DNA of 64,000 nucleotides from assembly GCF_050749885.1 (NCBI RefSeq), contig NZ_JBOIUB010000009.1, positions 1 to 64,000 on the forward strand. Direction: 5' to 3'. A program made the translations under genes and the position numbers. Source of the stretch: Zooshikella sp050749885 (GTDB lineage Bacteria; Pseudomonadota; Gammaproteobacteria; Pseudomonadales; Zooshikellaceae). This document shows positions 42,416 through 51,219 of this stretch, in pieces. Below the pieces are notes generated by a model. The model saw only the letters and a program-made list of their open reading frames with translations, searched no databases and had not been told where the DNA came from. Position 1 is the stretch's first letter; each line of letters begins with the position of its first letter.

Positions 42416-43165
42416 ATGGAAAATTCAAAAAAATTATCTATAAAAATAATATCTACAGTATTTTCTATTATTCCTCCTTTATGTGCTTTTGCTAATGAAC
42501 CTGTGCGTGATAATGTTGATATGACGTTAGAGGGTACCTCTCCAGTGTACCAAGCTAACTTTGCTGATTTGGCATGGAATGGCATGTCTACAGGGGATTA
42601 TGCAGCTGCTGATGTGATGGTAAATGGCGCTGATTTACAATATACAGGTGTTTTATTGAACGTTGGTGCAGGGTCGTCAAATATTTTTATTAAAGTTCAA
42701 CATCAAAATGGCAGTGGTAACTTTCACTATGCGGGTTGTTATACAGGAAATAATGGACCAAGCTTTGGTTTAGGTTTTTTTGCATTGACTCGCCCTTTTG
42801 CAAAAGGGCACTTGGAAGCGAGACGTAGTAGTTCAGCCATAAGTATTTTTATAACAAATGCTGTTGATGCTGGAGGTAATCCTGTTGCTGACCAGAGTTA
42901 TGTATGTACAGGTGCACCTAAGCCTGAAGGTGATCGCATTGGTGTTCATGGCTATAGAGGAAGAGCGCTGATTGATAATTTTAGTAATGGATATACTATT
43001 CTAGATCCTTTCTTCTTTAATGGTTCCTTAGCTTCAAGTGGTAATTGGATTGATATTAATCCAGGGATGACTGCTGATTGGAATAACGCTAAAGGTGGAC
43101 CTAGCGCACGTTCAGTATGGGCTGGAAAAGGCTGCATTGTTAATGATGAGAATAAACAATTTTAA
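42416..43165 (+). CDS. Secreted protein of unknown function (249 aa)
   Basis: A signal peptide (about residues 1-26, ending CAFANE) leads into a beta-rich, Gly/Asn-rich mature domain with four cysteines (GCYTGNNGPSFG, YVCTGAP, KGCIVND and one in the leader). NWIDINPGMTADW and the overall pattern recall concanavalin-like secreted proteins, but I cannot place the family. It is 290 bp after the permease on the same strand, with its own putative ribosome site (AAGGACATTGAA). It may be a separate unit. Confidence 0.6.
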   Translation: MENSKKLSIKIISTVFSIIPPLCAFANEPVRDNVDMTLEGTSPVYQANFADLAWNGMSTGDYAAADVMVNGADLQYTGVLLNVGAGSSNIFIKVQHQNGSGNFHYAGCYTGNNGPSFGLGFFALTRPFAKGHLEARRSSSAISIFITNAVDAGGNPVADQSYVCTGAPKPEGDRIGVHGYRGRALIDNFSNGYTILDPFFFNGSLASSGNWIDINPGMTADWNNAKGGPSARSVWAGKGCIVNDENKQF

Positions 43166-43336
43166 TGATATTTTTCTAAGTTAATACTACTTTTCAGTAT
43201 ACCCTTGCGAATTTAAACTACCAACTTTGTGGTATAGAGGCCACAATTATGTGGTCTCTATTGTCTGAAATATTATTTACTTTTGGTGAGGTCAAATTAC
43301 ACAGGGTATACTGAAATCGTGAGCGTGTAATAATAA
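43166..43336. repeat. Intergenic inverted repeat with arms TTCAGTATACCCT
   Basis: TTCAGTATACCCT at about 43192-43204 is mirrored by AGGGTATACTGAA at about 43303-43315. The inner sequence includes a second hairpin (GAGGCCACAATTATGTGGTCTC). It lies between two convergent genes. The inner arm continues TTGCGAATTT, a word that also occurs in other intergenic spots (about 23998, 25793, 30553), so a small dispersed element is possible. Confidence 0.5.
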
Positions 43337-44284
43337 CTAATTTGTATAAGCGTTTATCCATTCTTCTGTAGTGTAGACATCACCATAAGCAAATTGTAAG
43401 GCATACATAATAAGTGCCTTATTATCTTTTGCATTAATTTTAGTTTGCTTTAAGTCTAAAGAGGGAGCTGCACAAGCATCACTGATAATGGTGCATTGAT
43501 AGCCTTTGTCTGACAAACTCCTTGTTGCCGCATCAATACACATATGAGCCATGGCACCTACGATAATGAGCTGTGAAATTCCTTTTTCAATTAAATATTG
43601 CTCCAATGTAGTGGCAAGTGTGCTATTTGCTTTGTGCTTGGTAATAACGATTTCATTGGGTTGAGGTGCAACACTAGGATGTATTTCTTTGCCTTCGCTA
43701 TTTGGTTGAAAAAAAGGCGCATCCACATGCTTAAAAATATGTTGAATATGAATGACTGGTTGTTGAGTATTTCGAAAATGTGTAAGCAGTGCGTGTGAGT
43801 TTTTAGCTGCGGTTTCAATATTTGTTAATGGCATTTTACCATTTGCAAAATAATCTCGTTGCATGTCAACGATAAGTAGTGCTGTTCGTGAGGGATGATT
43901 TATAGGTAAAGCATCGTGTTGGGCCAATACACTAAATTCGTCTTCTGCTAATAACCATTTTCCAGAGTGATCTTTCACCCAAAGTTCTTTGGTAATAAAA
44001 CCGCTTGCGATGTTCATTTGCCAATCAGCAGATAAAATAACGTGTGTTGGATTTAATATTCTTAACTGAATATTTCTGTATGTTAATTCTTTGGGATGTT
44101 TTAAGGAAAATGTTTGCCAGAAATCTGCAATTTTGTTCTTATGATCAAACGTGCCTATGGGATTGACTCGCATAGTCGCTGTTTCAGTATAAGTGTTAAT
44201 ACACTGTTCAATATCACCTTGATTAAATGCATTAATCCATGCTTGGCTGGCGGTCATGACCTCGTTGTAGATTGTTTGAGACAT
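43337..44284 (-). CDS. NTF2-like/isochorismatase-family fusion hydrolase
   Basis: Residues 1-125 form an NTF2/SnoaL-like domain (ASQAWINAFNQGDIEQCINT, then WLLAEDEFSVL). Residues 130-315 form a cysteine hydrolase of the isochorismatase group with the triad Asp140 (LLIVDMQRDYF), Lys in VITKHKANS and Cys249 (VGAMAHMCIDAATRSL). Members hydrolyse isochorismate, nicotinamide or related amides or ethers. The fusion is unusual. It is divergent from a LysR gene across 142 bp with palindromic sites. Substrate unknown. Confidence 0.85.
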   Translation of the reverse strand: MSQTIYNEVMTASQAWINAFNQGDIEQCINTYTETATMRVNPIGTFDHKNKIADFWQTFSLKHPKELTYRNIQLRILNPTHVILSADWQMNIASGFITKELWVKDHSGKWLLAEDEFSVLAQHDALPINHPSRTALLIVDMQRDYFANGKMPLTNIETAAKNSHALLTHFRNTQQPVIHIQHIFKHVDAPFFQPNSEGKEIHPSVAPQPNEIVITKHKANSTLATTLEQYLIEKGISQLIIVGAMAHMCIDAATRSLSDKGYQCTIISDACAAPSLDLKQTKINAKDNKALIMYALQFAYGDVYTTEEWINAYTN

Positions 44285-44369
44285 AGATTGCGCTCCTTCA
44301 ATGTTGTTTATTGATTGATGAGGGTGCTTTTGGTTAAGTCATTCTGCATGGTTACCATTGTATTGTTTT

Positions 44370-44389
44370 ACTAATGAATAATAATTAGT
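44370..44389. promoter_or_regulatory. LysR-type binding site candidate 1
   Basis: ACTAAT and ATTAGT arms separated by 8 bp, in the divergent region between the hydrolase and the LysR gene. It contains a T-N11-A pattern. Confidence 0.55.
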
Positions 44390-44405
44390 GTTATATTGAA
44401 CTAAA

Positions 44406-44424
44406 TGTTCTGAATAGCTGAACA
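44406..44424. promoter_or_regulatory. LysR-type binding site candidate 2
   Basis: TGTTC and GAACA arms separated by 9 bp, ending two bases before the LysR start codon. It could serve autorepression. Confidence 0.5.
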
Positions 44425-44426
44425 AT

Positions 44427-45347
44427 ATGAAGGAATGTATGAGTCATCGTCGTAATCATAAAAAGCCACTCGCCTACAGAATGCTGGTTTTTGCTGAAGT
44501 GGTCAGGCAGGGGTCTTTTACGGCTGCGGCAGAAGTATTAGGTCATTCTAAATCGGCGGTAAGCACCTATATATCTGAGCTTGAGCAACTAGTTGGGGTA
44601 AGGCTGTTAAACCGAAGTACGCGCTCTCTTAATCTCACAACAGTTGGACAACAGTTTGCAGTACGTTGTCAGGCTATGGACACATTAATTGAGACGGCAC
44701 TTGATGAGGTTGTTCAACAAGCTGATATTCCACAAGGCCCTATTCGTATTACGGCGCCAGAAGTGTTTGCGGAGGAAGTACTGGTTCCTGTAATCAATCA
44801 GCTATGCCAACAATATCCTGAGTTACAGCCCGAGCTTGTTTTTTCCGATGAGCGCTTGGATTTAATGAAACATAAACTTGATCTGGCTATATCAGTTGGA
44901 GAGTTAAAGGACAGCAATTATCGAGCAATAAAAATTGGGTCACTTACCTCGGTATTGGTGGCTTCCCCAAAGTTGGGTTTGAGTAATGAAAAATGGGGGG
45001 CTGATAATATTGAAGGCTATAGGAAAATAATTACAAGCTGGCAGCGCAAGACACAAATATTCGATGAAAACACAGGGTGCTATCATCGTTTTTTTACATC
45101 AAGTCATAGCGTGCTTGTTAATAATTTACCTGGTGCATTGGCATTAGCTATTCAGGGTACGGGTATTGCTCTGTTGCCAAAGTTGTTTGTAAAGCGTGCT
45201 GTAGAAGATGGTTTGTTAGAGATTCTTTCTCCAAACTTAATTGGAGAAAAAAGAGATATTTACGCTGTACACGCTTATGAAAAACAGTTGCCTTATATAT
45301 TTAGAGTAATGATTCAGCAACTTAAAATGCACTTGGCAATGACTTAA
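44427..45347 (+). CDS. LysR-family transcriptional regulator
   Basis: The 306-residue product has a typical N-terminal helix-turn-helix (VFAEVVRQGSFTAAAEVLGH, then SAVSTYISELEQLVGVRLL and RSTRSLNLTTVG) and a periplasmic-binding-like ligand domain (about 95-300). It resembles the group that includes AaeR and DsdC-like regulators. It is divergent from the NTF2-isochorismatase fusion and probably controls it through the palindromes between them. It ends convergent with trmL, overlapping by 4 bp. Confidence 0.92.
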   Translation: MKECMSHRRNHKKPLAYRMLVFAEVVRQGSFTAAAEVLGHSKSAVSTYISELEQLVGVRLLNRSTRSLNLTTVGQQFAVRCQAMDTLIETALDEVVQQADIPQGPIRITAPEVFAEEVLVPVINQLCQQYPELQPELVFSDERLDLMKHKLDLAISVGELKDSNYRAIKIGSLTSVLVASPKLGLSNEKWGADNIEGYRKIITSWQRKTQIFDENTGCYHRFFTSSHSVLVNNLPGALALAIQGTGIALLPKLFVKRAVEDGLLEILSPNLIGEKRDIYAVHAYEKQLPYIFRVMIQQLKMHLAMT

Positions 45348-45808
45348 TGGCCTTCCTGAAAACCGAGTTGCCGCCAGCTTTCATAGACCATAATAGCAAC
45401 GGTATTTGACAGGTTTAAACTACGGCTGTCTGCTCGCATTGGAATACGGATTATTTGATCTTCAGGAAGAGACGCTAACACGGATGTCGGTAACCCTCGG
45501 GTTTCTGGCCCAAAAACTAAGGCATCACCCTCTTGATAACAGGGTTCAGTATGATAACGCTTGCCTTTGGTGCTGATGGCATACACATTTTTAGGTTTAA
45601 CCTGAGTAAGAAAGGCAGAAAAATTATCATGAAGTTGAACACGTGCAAACTCATGGTAATCCAGTCCTGCACGTCGCATGCGTTTATCATCAAAATCAAA
45701 GCCTAACGGTTTGATTAAATGCAAGTGAAACCCTGTATTTGCACAAAGCCGAATGACATTTCCGGTATTAGGGGGAATTTCAGGTTCAAACAATACAATG
45801 TGTAGCAT
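45344..45808 (-). CDS. trmL: tRNA (cytidine(34)-2'-O)-methyltransferase
   Basis: TrmL methylates the ribose of the wobble base in two leucine tRNAs. The 154-residue SPOUT protein has the whole family layout: LFEPEIPPNTGNVIRLCANT, MRRAGLDYHEFA, VFGPETRGLP and the trefoil-knot end IPMRADSRSLNLSNTVAIMV. Length matches E. coli TrmL (157). It lies between the LysR gene (convergent) and ntrC on the same strand as the latter. Confidence 0.96.
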   Translation of the reverse strand: MLHIVLFEPEIPPNTGNVIRLCANTGFHLHLIKPLGFDFDDKRMRRAGLDYHEFARVQLHDNFSAFLTQVKPKNVYAISTKGKRYHTEPCYQEGDALVFGPETRGLPTSVLASLPEDQIIRIPMRADSRSLNLSNTVAIMVYESWRQLGFQEGH

Positions 45809-45920
45809 ACTTCGTTAAACTCACTGGCAAACTAAGCTAAATAGGCCTGAACAAGTATATAGAAGGTCTCTAAAAATGCACTATCTGTTGTTAATGAGTC
45901 GTTACTGTTGCAAGTGATTG

Positions 45921-47357
45921 TTAGCTGGCAATACTACCTTCATCTTCTTCATCATTGCTGTACATGCCTAACTCTTTTATTTTTCGTGTCAGCGTATTTC
46001 GTCCCCAACCAAGTAAGTTGGCAGCATCACGTTTGCGTCCTCCCGTATGCTTTAGCGCTACTTCGATCATGATGCGTTCAAAGGTCGGTACTGCTGTTTC
46101 CAAAATATTTTTGTGTCCTTTGCGTAGCTCCTTATTAGCCCACTGTTGTAAGGCTTGTTCCCAATCCAGCGAAGGTGTGGGTTGGTCATTTTGTTGCAAA
46201 AGCTCTTGGGGAAGGTCTGAAATATGTACTTCCCGGCCAGATGCCATGACGGTTAGCCAACGGCAAATATTTTCAAGTTGGCGAACATTACCAGGCCATT
46301 CAAATTGGGTCAGAAAGCGGGCTGTTTCAGGTAGTAAAAGTTTTGGCTCAACATCCAGTTCGCGTGCCGCACGATTCAAAAAATGGTTTGCTAATAAAGG
46401 GATATCTTCCCTGCGATCACTGAGTTTGGGGATATGAATACGGATGACATTTATTCGATGAAATAAGTCTTCTCGAAATAAACCCTTAGTGACGAGTTTT
46501 TCCAAATTCTGGTGAGTGGCAGCAATAATGCGTACATCAACTTTAATGGGGGTGTGGCCACCAACTCGGTAAAACTCACTATCGGCTAATACACGTAATA
46601 AGCGCGTTTGTGTTTCTGCGGGCATATCACCAATTTCATCCAAAAAGAGGGTGCCACCATTGGCTTGTTCAAAACGACCTTGTCGCTGTTGTGTTGCTCC
46701 TGTAAAGGCACCTTTTTCATGACCAAATAACTCAGAATCCATCAAATCTTTAGGTATTGCTGCCATATTTAGCGCGATAAAAGGCTTCTGGGTTCTTGGG
46801 CTATGACGATGAAGCGCTTGGGCTACCAGTTCCTTCCCGGTTCCTGACTCACCATTGATTAATACGGTGATATTGGATTTGGATAAGCGTCCAATTGCCC
46901 TAAACACTTCTTGCATGGCCGGTGCTTCACCAATGATTTCGGGGGTAACAGGTATGTGGTCTGAGGTAATGTCAGGTTGTTGTTCATGGGCATGAGCTAC
47001 TGCACGTTTCACCAGACTAACAGCTTCATCAACATCAAAGGGTTTCGGCAGATACTCAAATGCACCCCCTTGATACGATGCCACGGCACTTTCCAGGTCG
47101 GAGTGTGCCGTCATGATAATGATAGGAATATGGGGGAATTGATGACTAACACTATTTAGAAATTCAAGGCCATCAGTGCCCGGCATGCGGATATCACTGA
47201 TGATGACCTGAGGTTGATGGCGACGGAGTTGAGCCAGTGCGGCATCAGCTGATGAAAAGCTACTCACAATATAGGTTTCCCGTTGTAAGGCTTTTTCTAA
47301 AACCCAACGGATAGAGCGGTCGTCATCAATTATCCAGACGTGATCATTTGTATTCAT
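45921..47357 (-). CDS. glnG: Nitrogen regulation response regulator NtrC
   Basis: Sigma-54 activator of nitrogen-assimilation genes. From ATG 47357 it has 478 residues: receiver domain with Asp55 (VIISDIRMPGTDG), AAA+ domain with Walker A GESGTGKELVAQAL and the GAFTGA loop, Walker B LFLDEIGDMP, and a Fis-type helix-turn-helix (KRDAANLLGWGRNTLTRKI). The start overlaps the ntrB end by 14 bp. Its likely binding sites are seen upstream of glnA in this window. Confidence 0.97.
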   Translation of the reverse strand: MNTNDHVWIIDDDRSIRWVLEKALQRETYIVSSFSSADAALAQLRRHQPQVIISDIRMPGTDGLEFLNSVSHQFPHIPIIIMTAHSDLESAVASYQGGAFEYLPKPFDVDEAVSLVKRAVAHAHEQQPDITSDHIPVTPEIIGEAPAMQEVFRAIGRLSKSNITVLINGESGTGKELVAQALHRHSPRTQKPFIALNMAAIPKDLMDSELFGHEKGAFTGATQQRQGRFEQANGGTLFLDEIGDMPAETQTRLLRVLADSEFYRVGGHTPIKVDVRIIAATHQNLEKLVTKGLFREDLFHRINVIRIHIPKLSDRREDIPLLANHFLNRAARELDVEPKLLLPETARFLTQFEWPGNVRQLENICRWLTVMASGREVHISDLPQELLQQNDQPTPSLDWEQALQQWANKELRKGHKNILETAVPTFERIMIEVALKHTGGRKRDAANLLGWGRNTLTRKIKELGMYSNDEEDEGSIAS

Positions 47358-48453
47358 GGGTAGATCCTTGATGGTGCTCAAAGGGCAGGTAAATCGTAAA
47401 AGTGGTATTTCCTGGTTCGCTACTGCAGCGTATTAGTCCTTTGTGTTGGCTAATAATGGCTTGAGCAATGCTGAGCCCAAGACCAGTGCCCTCTGCCTTA
47501 CCACTGACCATAGGATAAAAAATGGTATCTATTAGGTGAGCAGGTATACCTGGGCCGTTATCATTGATATCGATCTGACAAACTAAACGATGACAGGTAC
47601 TGGCAATGGTGAATTGACGAACAATACGACTGCGAATGGTAATAGTGCGAGGCAATGCTTGTTGAGAGGCTTTAAGCGCTTGTAATGCATTATGCATGAT
47701 ATTGAGGACAGCTTGGATAAGTTGCTGTGCATCGCCAGGAAGTTCGGGAATGCTGGGGTCATAATCACGGATAACATCAATACCACCAGAAGCTTCAGCG
47801 GTGATCAAGTTGCAAACATGTTCCAGTACGACGTGGATATTTATGGGGTTCATTTGCGGTGGACGCATTGGACCCAGCATACGATCTACAAGGTCTCGTA
47901 AGCGGTCAGCTTCTTCAATAATGACATGAATATATTCTTGTAAATCTGAGCTAGGCAGCTCTCTGGAGAGCAATTGAGCTGCACCTCTAATGCCGCCAAG
48001 CGGGTTTTTTATCTCATGCGCCAAGCCTCGAATTAAAAGCTTTGAGCTTTCTTGTTTGGCAAGAATGGATTCTTCTTTAGAGATACGTAAAAGGCGGTCT
48101 TTAGGAAAAAGCTCAACGAGCAGAGTACAGCTATCTGCACAAGCATCATGCTCATTTAATGGAGTAATGGTGTAGTCCAGTACGAGTTGTTGACCATTAA
48201 TGAGTGTTAGTTCTGCCTCTCGTTTGGTAAGAGGGTGTCCACTGCTGGCAGTATGTAGAAGATTGGTTTGGAATTCATCTGGATTACGAAACAGGTCATC
48301 CAAAGCTTTATGTTGAATACGTTGTCCACTCACCGCTAATAATATTTCTGCTGCATGATTGATATAACTGAGCTGTAATTGTTGGTCAATCACCACCACT
48401 GCAGTTGTTAGATTATTGAGAATGGTCAGGTTATCCACGGTGATTTGCTGCAT
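47344..48453 (-). CDS. glnL: Nitrogen regulation sensor kinase NtrB
   Basis: Cytosolic histidine kinase controlled by PII that phosphorylates NtrC. The 369-residue product has a PAS domain (VVVIDQQLQLSYINHAAEIL, about 10-115), the H-box GLAHEIKNPLGGIRGAAQLL, and ATP-binding boxes with N-box VLNIMHNALQAL and DINDNGPGIPAHL. It is translationally coupled to ntrC. It is separated from glnA by the DUF4124 gene, the order found in Pseudomonas. Confidence 0.97.
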   Translation of the reverse strand: MQQITVDNLTILNNLTTAVVVIDQQLQLSYINHAAEILLAVSGQRIQHKALDDLFRNPDEFQTNLLHTASSGHPLTKREAELTLINGQQLVLDYTITPLNEHDACADSCTLLVELFPKDRLLRISKEESILAKQESSKLLIRGLAHEIKNPLGGIRGAAQLLSRELPSSDLQEYIHVIIEEADRLRDLVDRMLGPMRPPQMNPINIHVVLEHVCNLITAEASGGIDVIRDYDPSIPELPGDAQQLIQAVLNIMHNALQALKASQQALPRTITIRSRIVRQFTIASTCHRLVCQIDINDNGPGIPAHLIDTIFYPMVSGKAEGTGLGLSIAQAIISQHKGLIRCSSEPGNTTFTIYLPFEHHQGSTHEYK

Positions 48454-48762
48454 TGCTAATAGGTTAATGGGCTGTTTATGTTAAAGGTTCAACATCAACC
48501 GGAATGTGCTCTTAAGTAAGGCAAAATTGGGGCCAAAAAAGTTATTAAGAAGAAAATACTTATAACTTTTTTATTTTTGGAAAGCTTTAGTAAGTTAACG
48601 GTATGCTTTACCTAACCCAAGAGGGCTTAATAGGGGTTGTATGAGGTAACGATAATTAGTGGATAAGGTAGAAGCCGTTTGTCAGTGCTGAAGTTTTCCT
48701 TGCACTATTTTAGTGCAAGGAAGTTTTTTTGCGAACTCTCTTATTGAGTTTCCAGACTCATT
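48454..48762. other. Intergenic region between the DUF4124 gene and ntrB
   Basis: No gene. It holds the terminator at 48698-48728 and presumably the ntrB promoter. No NtrC-like site was noticed here. Confidence 0.45.
48698..48728. terminator. Terminator of the DUF4124 gene
   Basis: Hairpin with arms CCTTGCACT and AGTGCAAGG, 5-nt loop, A/T runs on both sides. It lies 35 bp after the DUF4124 gene stop on the minus strand. Confidence 0.8.
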
Positions 48763-49368
48763 CTAGTTACCACTATTATTACTGGGTGCTGGGGTAGGTT
48801 TTGGCTTTGGTTTATTTTGGGGGTGGTTAGGGTTTTTAATACTAGTACGTTTAACGTGAACAGTTGTACTCGCTGATTGAATCTCATTGTCTTTACTATC
48901 AAATAACTTAACTTCAATAGTATGCGTTCCTCTTTCCACATTACTTAACTGGAAATTCAGGGTGGAATGTTTGTCACCTATTGGGGTTCCATCTAGAAAA
49001 ACTTGCCCCTTATGACCCCGTTTGAGGCTGGGAGAGGTTTTCGCTGTTACTGTGAAGTTTCCTGGGTCACGGACAGTAGAGTTATTTGCAGGAGCAGTAA
49101 TACTAAATGATTTATAGGTAAAACGTTTTTCATTATCTTTTGATGTATCATTTGAGCTTGAAGGAGGCTTAGGTAAAGAGATAGTCGTTACAGGTTTTAC
49201 TTCAATTTTTTCGGGGTTTTTAGTGGTAGGCTCATCTGTAAAAATAATATTACCGTGCTCATCAACTTCTTTATAAATCTTATCTGCACCTGTTAGCAGC
49301 ACTAAACAGCAGCTTAGAAAAGCAAGTGTTATTAGTCCTTTGCTCACCATTTTATTTGTGACATACAT
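48763..49368 (-). CDS. DUF4124 domain-containing envelope protein
   Basis: The 201-residue product has an N-terminal signal or anchor (about residues 10-28) and then the DUF4124 motif (KIYKEVDEHGNIIFTDEPTT). A C-terminal beta-sandwich-like part follows (APANNSTVRDPGNFTVTA to VHVKRTS), and the tail is rich in Pro, Lys and Asn. DUF4124 proteins of unknown role are often found between glnA and ntrB in Pseudomonas. A second domain resembling bacterial Ig-like folds is inferred from GQVFLDGTPIG and RGTHTIEVKLFD. Confidence 0.85.
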   Translation of the reverse strand: MYVTNKMVSKGLITLAFLSCCLVLLTGADKIYKEVDEHGNIIFTDEPTTKNPEKIEVKPVTTISLPKPPSSSNDTSKDNEKRFTYKSFSITAPANNSTVRDPGNFTVTAKTSPSLKRGHKGQVFLDGTPIGDKHSTLNFQLSNVERGTHTIEVKLFDSKDNEIQSASTTVHVKRTSIKNPNHPQNKPKPKPTPAPSNNSGN

Positions 49369-49477
49369 AAGCGTTCTTTCCTAGATGGGGTTGTACAGAT
49401 AATTATAACGATGAACCATATCAAGGGCGTGTCAAGAAAGAAGAGGCGAACTGAACAGAGGATAAGCCGTATCATAT

Positions 49478-49532
49478 AAAAAGGGCTACTGAATACCCTT
49501 CACTGTTGGGTATATCAAGTAGCCCTTTTTTA
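49478..49532. terminator. Terminator between glnA and the DUF4124 gene
   Basis: Long nested hairpin with outer arms AAAAAGGGCTACT and AGTAGCCCTTTTTT and inner arms ATACCC and GGGTAT. It lies 22 bp after the glnA stop and isolates glnA from downstream genes. Confidence 0.85.
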
Positions 49533-49554
49533 TAGCATGTGCTGAGCGGTTGAA

Positions 49555-50961
49555 TTACACGCTGTAATACATATCGAATTCAAGCGGATGCGTGGTTTGT
49601 GCTAAACGCTCACACTCAGACTTCTTGAGAGCAATGTAGCCATCAATTAAGTCGTCACTGAACACACCACCTTCTTTCAGGAACTCACGGTCTTTATCCA
49701 GAGCAATCAATGCTTCTTCAAGACTTGTGGCAACTGTTGGGTATTCTGCAGCTTCTTCTGGTGGCAAATCATACAAGTCTTTATCAGCGGCATCACCAGG
49801 GTGAATCTTGTTGCGAATACCATCAAGGCCTGCCATCAGCATTGCTGAAAAAGAAAGGTAAGGGTTAGCTGCAGGGTCTGGAAAGCGAATTTCAACACGG
49901 CGAGCCTTAGGGCTGTTAACGTACGGAATACGGATAGATGCAGACCGGTTACGAGCAGAATATGCAAGCATAACAGGTGCTTCAAAGCCTGGAACCAAAC
50001 GCTTATAGGAGTTGGTAGCAGGGTTAGTAAACGCATTCAGTGCTTTCGCATGTTTGATAATACCGCCAATATAGTAAAGTGCTGTTTCAGAAAGGCCTGC
50101 ATATCCATCACCTGCGAAAATATTTTCGCCTTGTTTGGAGATGGACTGGTGACAGTGCATACCACTTCCATTGTCGCCTACTAAAGGCTTGGGCATGAAG
50201 GTAGCTGTTTTACCATAGGCATGCGCCACATTGTGTACACAGTATTTAAGAATTTGTACTTCATCCGCCTTGCGAACGAGTGTATTAAATTTAACGCCTA
50301 TTTCGTTTTGGCCTGCTGTACCTACTTCGTGGTGATGTACTTCAACGGCTAAGCCCATTGCTTCCATGGCAGAACACATGGCTGTACGAAGGTCATGACA
50401 AGAGTCGACAGGAGGCACAGGGAAGTAACCGCCTTTTACTTTGGGGCGGTGGCCGATATTACCGCCTTCAAAAACTTCAGATGATGCCCAGTGTGCTTCT
50501 TCTGAGTTGATATGATAGTTACAACCAGAGATATCCACTTTCCATTTCACATCATCAAAAACAAAAAACTCTGGCTCTGGACCAAAGAAAGCAGTATCAC
50601 CAATGCCTGTAGACTTCAGATATTCTTCGGCACGCTTGGCAACAGAGCGTGGATCGCGGTTGTAACCTTGCATGGTAGCGGGTTCGATGATGTCACAGCG
50701 AACAATTAAAGTTGTTTCATCGGTGAAAGGATCAAGCACAGAGCTGCTGTCATCAGGCAACAAGATCATGTCTGATTCATTGATTCCCTTCCAACCAGAA
50801 ATTGATGATCCATCAAACATTTTGCCTGACTCAAAGAACTCATCATCAATTTCGCTAACAGGCATAGACACATGCTGTTCTTTACCATGGGTGTCGGTAA
50901 AGCGAAGATCTATCCATTTAACTTCATGTTCTTTGATAAGATTCAGCGTATGCTCTGACAT
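49555..50961 (-). CDS. glnA: Glutamine synthetase (type I)
   Basis: Makes glutamine from glutamate and ammonia with ATP. The 468-residue product (ATG 50961) has FDGSSISGW, GPEPEFFVFDD, HHHEVGTAGQNEIGV, NGSGMHCHQS, and the adenylylation site in KDLYDLPPEE near residue 397. The frame continues upstream but the family starts at MSEHTLNLIKEHEVKWID; GGAGG lies just before it. A sigma-54 promoter and NtrC-type sites are upstream at 51093-51219, tying it to ntrBC. Confidence 0.98.
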   Translation of the reverse strand: MSEHTLNLIKEHEVKWIDLRFTDTHGKEQHVSMPVSEIDDEFFESGKMFDGSSISGWKGINESDMILLPDDSSSVLDPFTDETTLIVRCDIIEPATMQGYNRDPRSVAKRAEEYLKSTGIGDTAFFGPEPEFFVFDDVKWKVDISGCNYHINSEEAHWASSEVFEGGNIGHRPKVKGGYFPVPPVDSCHDLRTAMCSAMEAMGLAVEVHHHEVGTAGQNEIGVKFNTLVRKADEVQILKYCVHNVAHAYGKTATFMPKPLVGDNGSGMHCHQSISKQGENIFAGDGYAGLSETALYYIGGIIKHAKALNAFTNPATNSYKRLVPGFEAPVMLAYSARNRSASIRIPYVNSPKARRVEIRFPDPAANPYLSFSAMLMAGLDGIRNKIHPGDAADKDLYDLPPEEAAEYPTVATSLEEALIALDKDREFLKEGGVFSDDLIDGYIALKKSECERLAQTTHPLEFDMYYSV

Positions 50962-51092
50962 TGCAATTCCTCCAGAGGGGTATACCCAGCGGGACACTGC
51001 TATTGTTATTTTGCAGAGTTGCCCGTAATGATTTTGGCTACTCAGTTTAAGTAAAACGCGAACAGCCCCCATAAAAGATGTTTACCTAGACA

Positions 51093-51107
51093 GCAATTAG
51101 TGTGCCA
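51093..51107 (-). promoter_or_regulatory. Sigma-54 promoter of glnA
   Basis: The minus strand reads TGGCAC-ACTAA-TTGC, an exact -24/-12 consensus match with 5-bp spacing. It lies about 130 bp upstream of the glnA start. Neighbouring NtrC-type sites support it. Confidence 0.85.
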
Positions 51108-51172
51108 TACAGATAAACACCCTTATTTGGTGAGCAAATGCACCAGAATTGAGGGTGAGTTGATTCACTATA

Positions 51173-51189
51173 TGCACAAATGTAGTGCA
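51173..51189. promoter_or_regulatory. NtrC binding site 1 upstream of glnA
   Basis: TGCACAAATGTAGTGCA has the TGCAC-N7-GTGCA form of enteric NtrC sites. It is about 75 bp upstream of the sigma-54 promoter. Confidence 0.8.
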
Positions 51190-51202
51190 ATATATTGATT
51201 TA

Positions 51203-51219
51203 TGCACTTAAAAAGTGCC
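51203..51219. promoter_or_regulatory. NtrC binding site 2 upstream of glnA
   Basis: TGCACTTAAAAAGTGCC keeps TGCAC-N7-GTGC with the last base changed. It is centred 30 bp (about three helical turns) from site 1, suiting cooperative binding of NtrC dimers. Confidence 0.75.
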
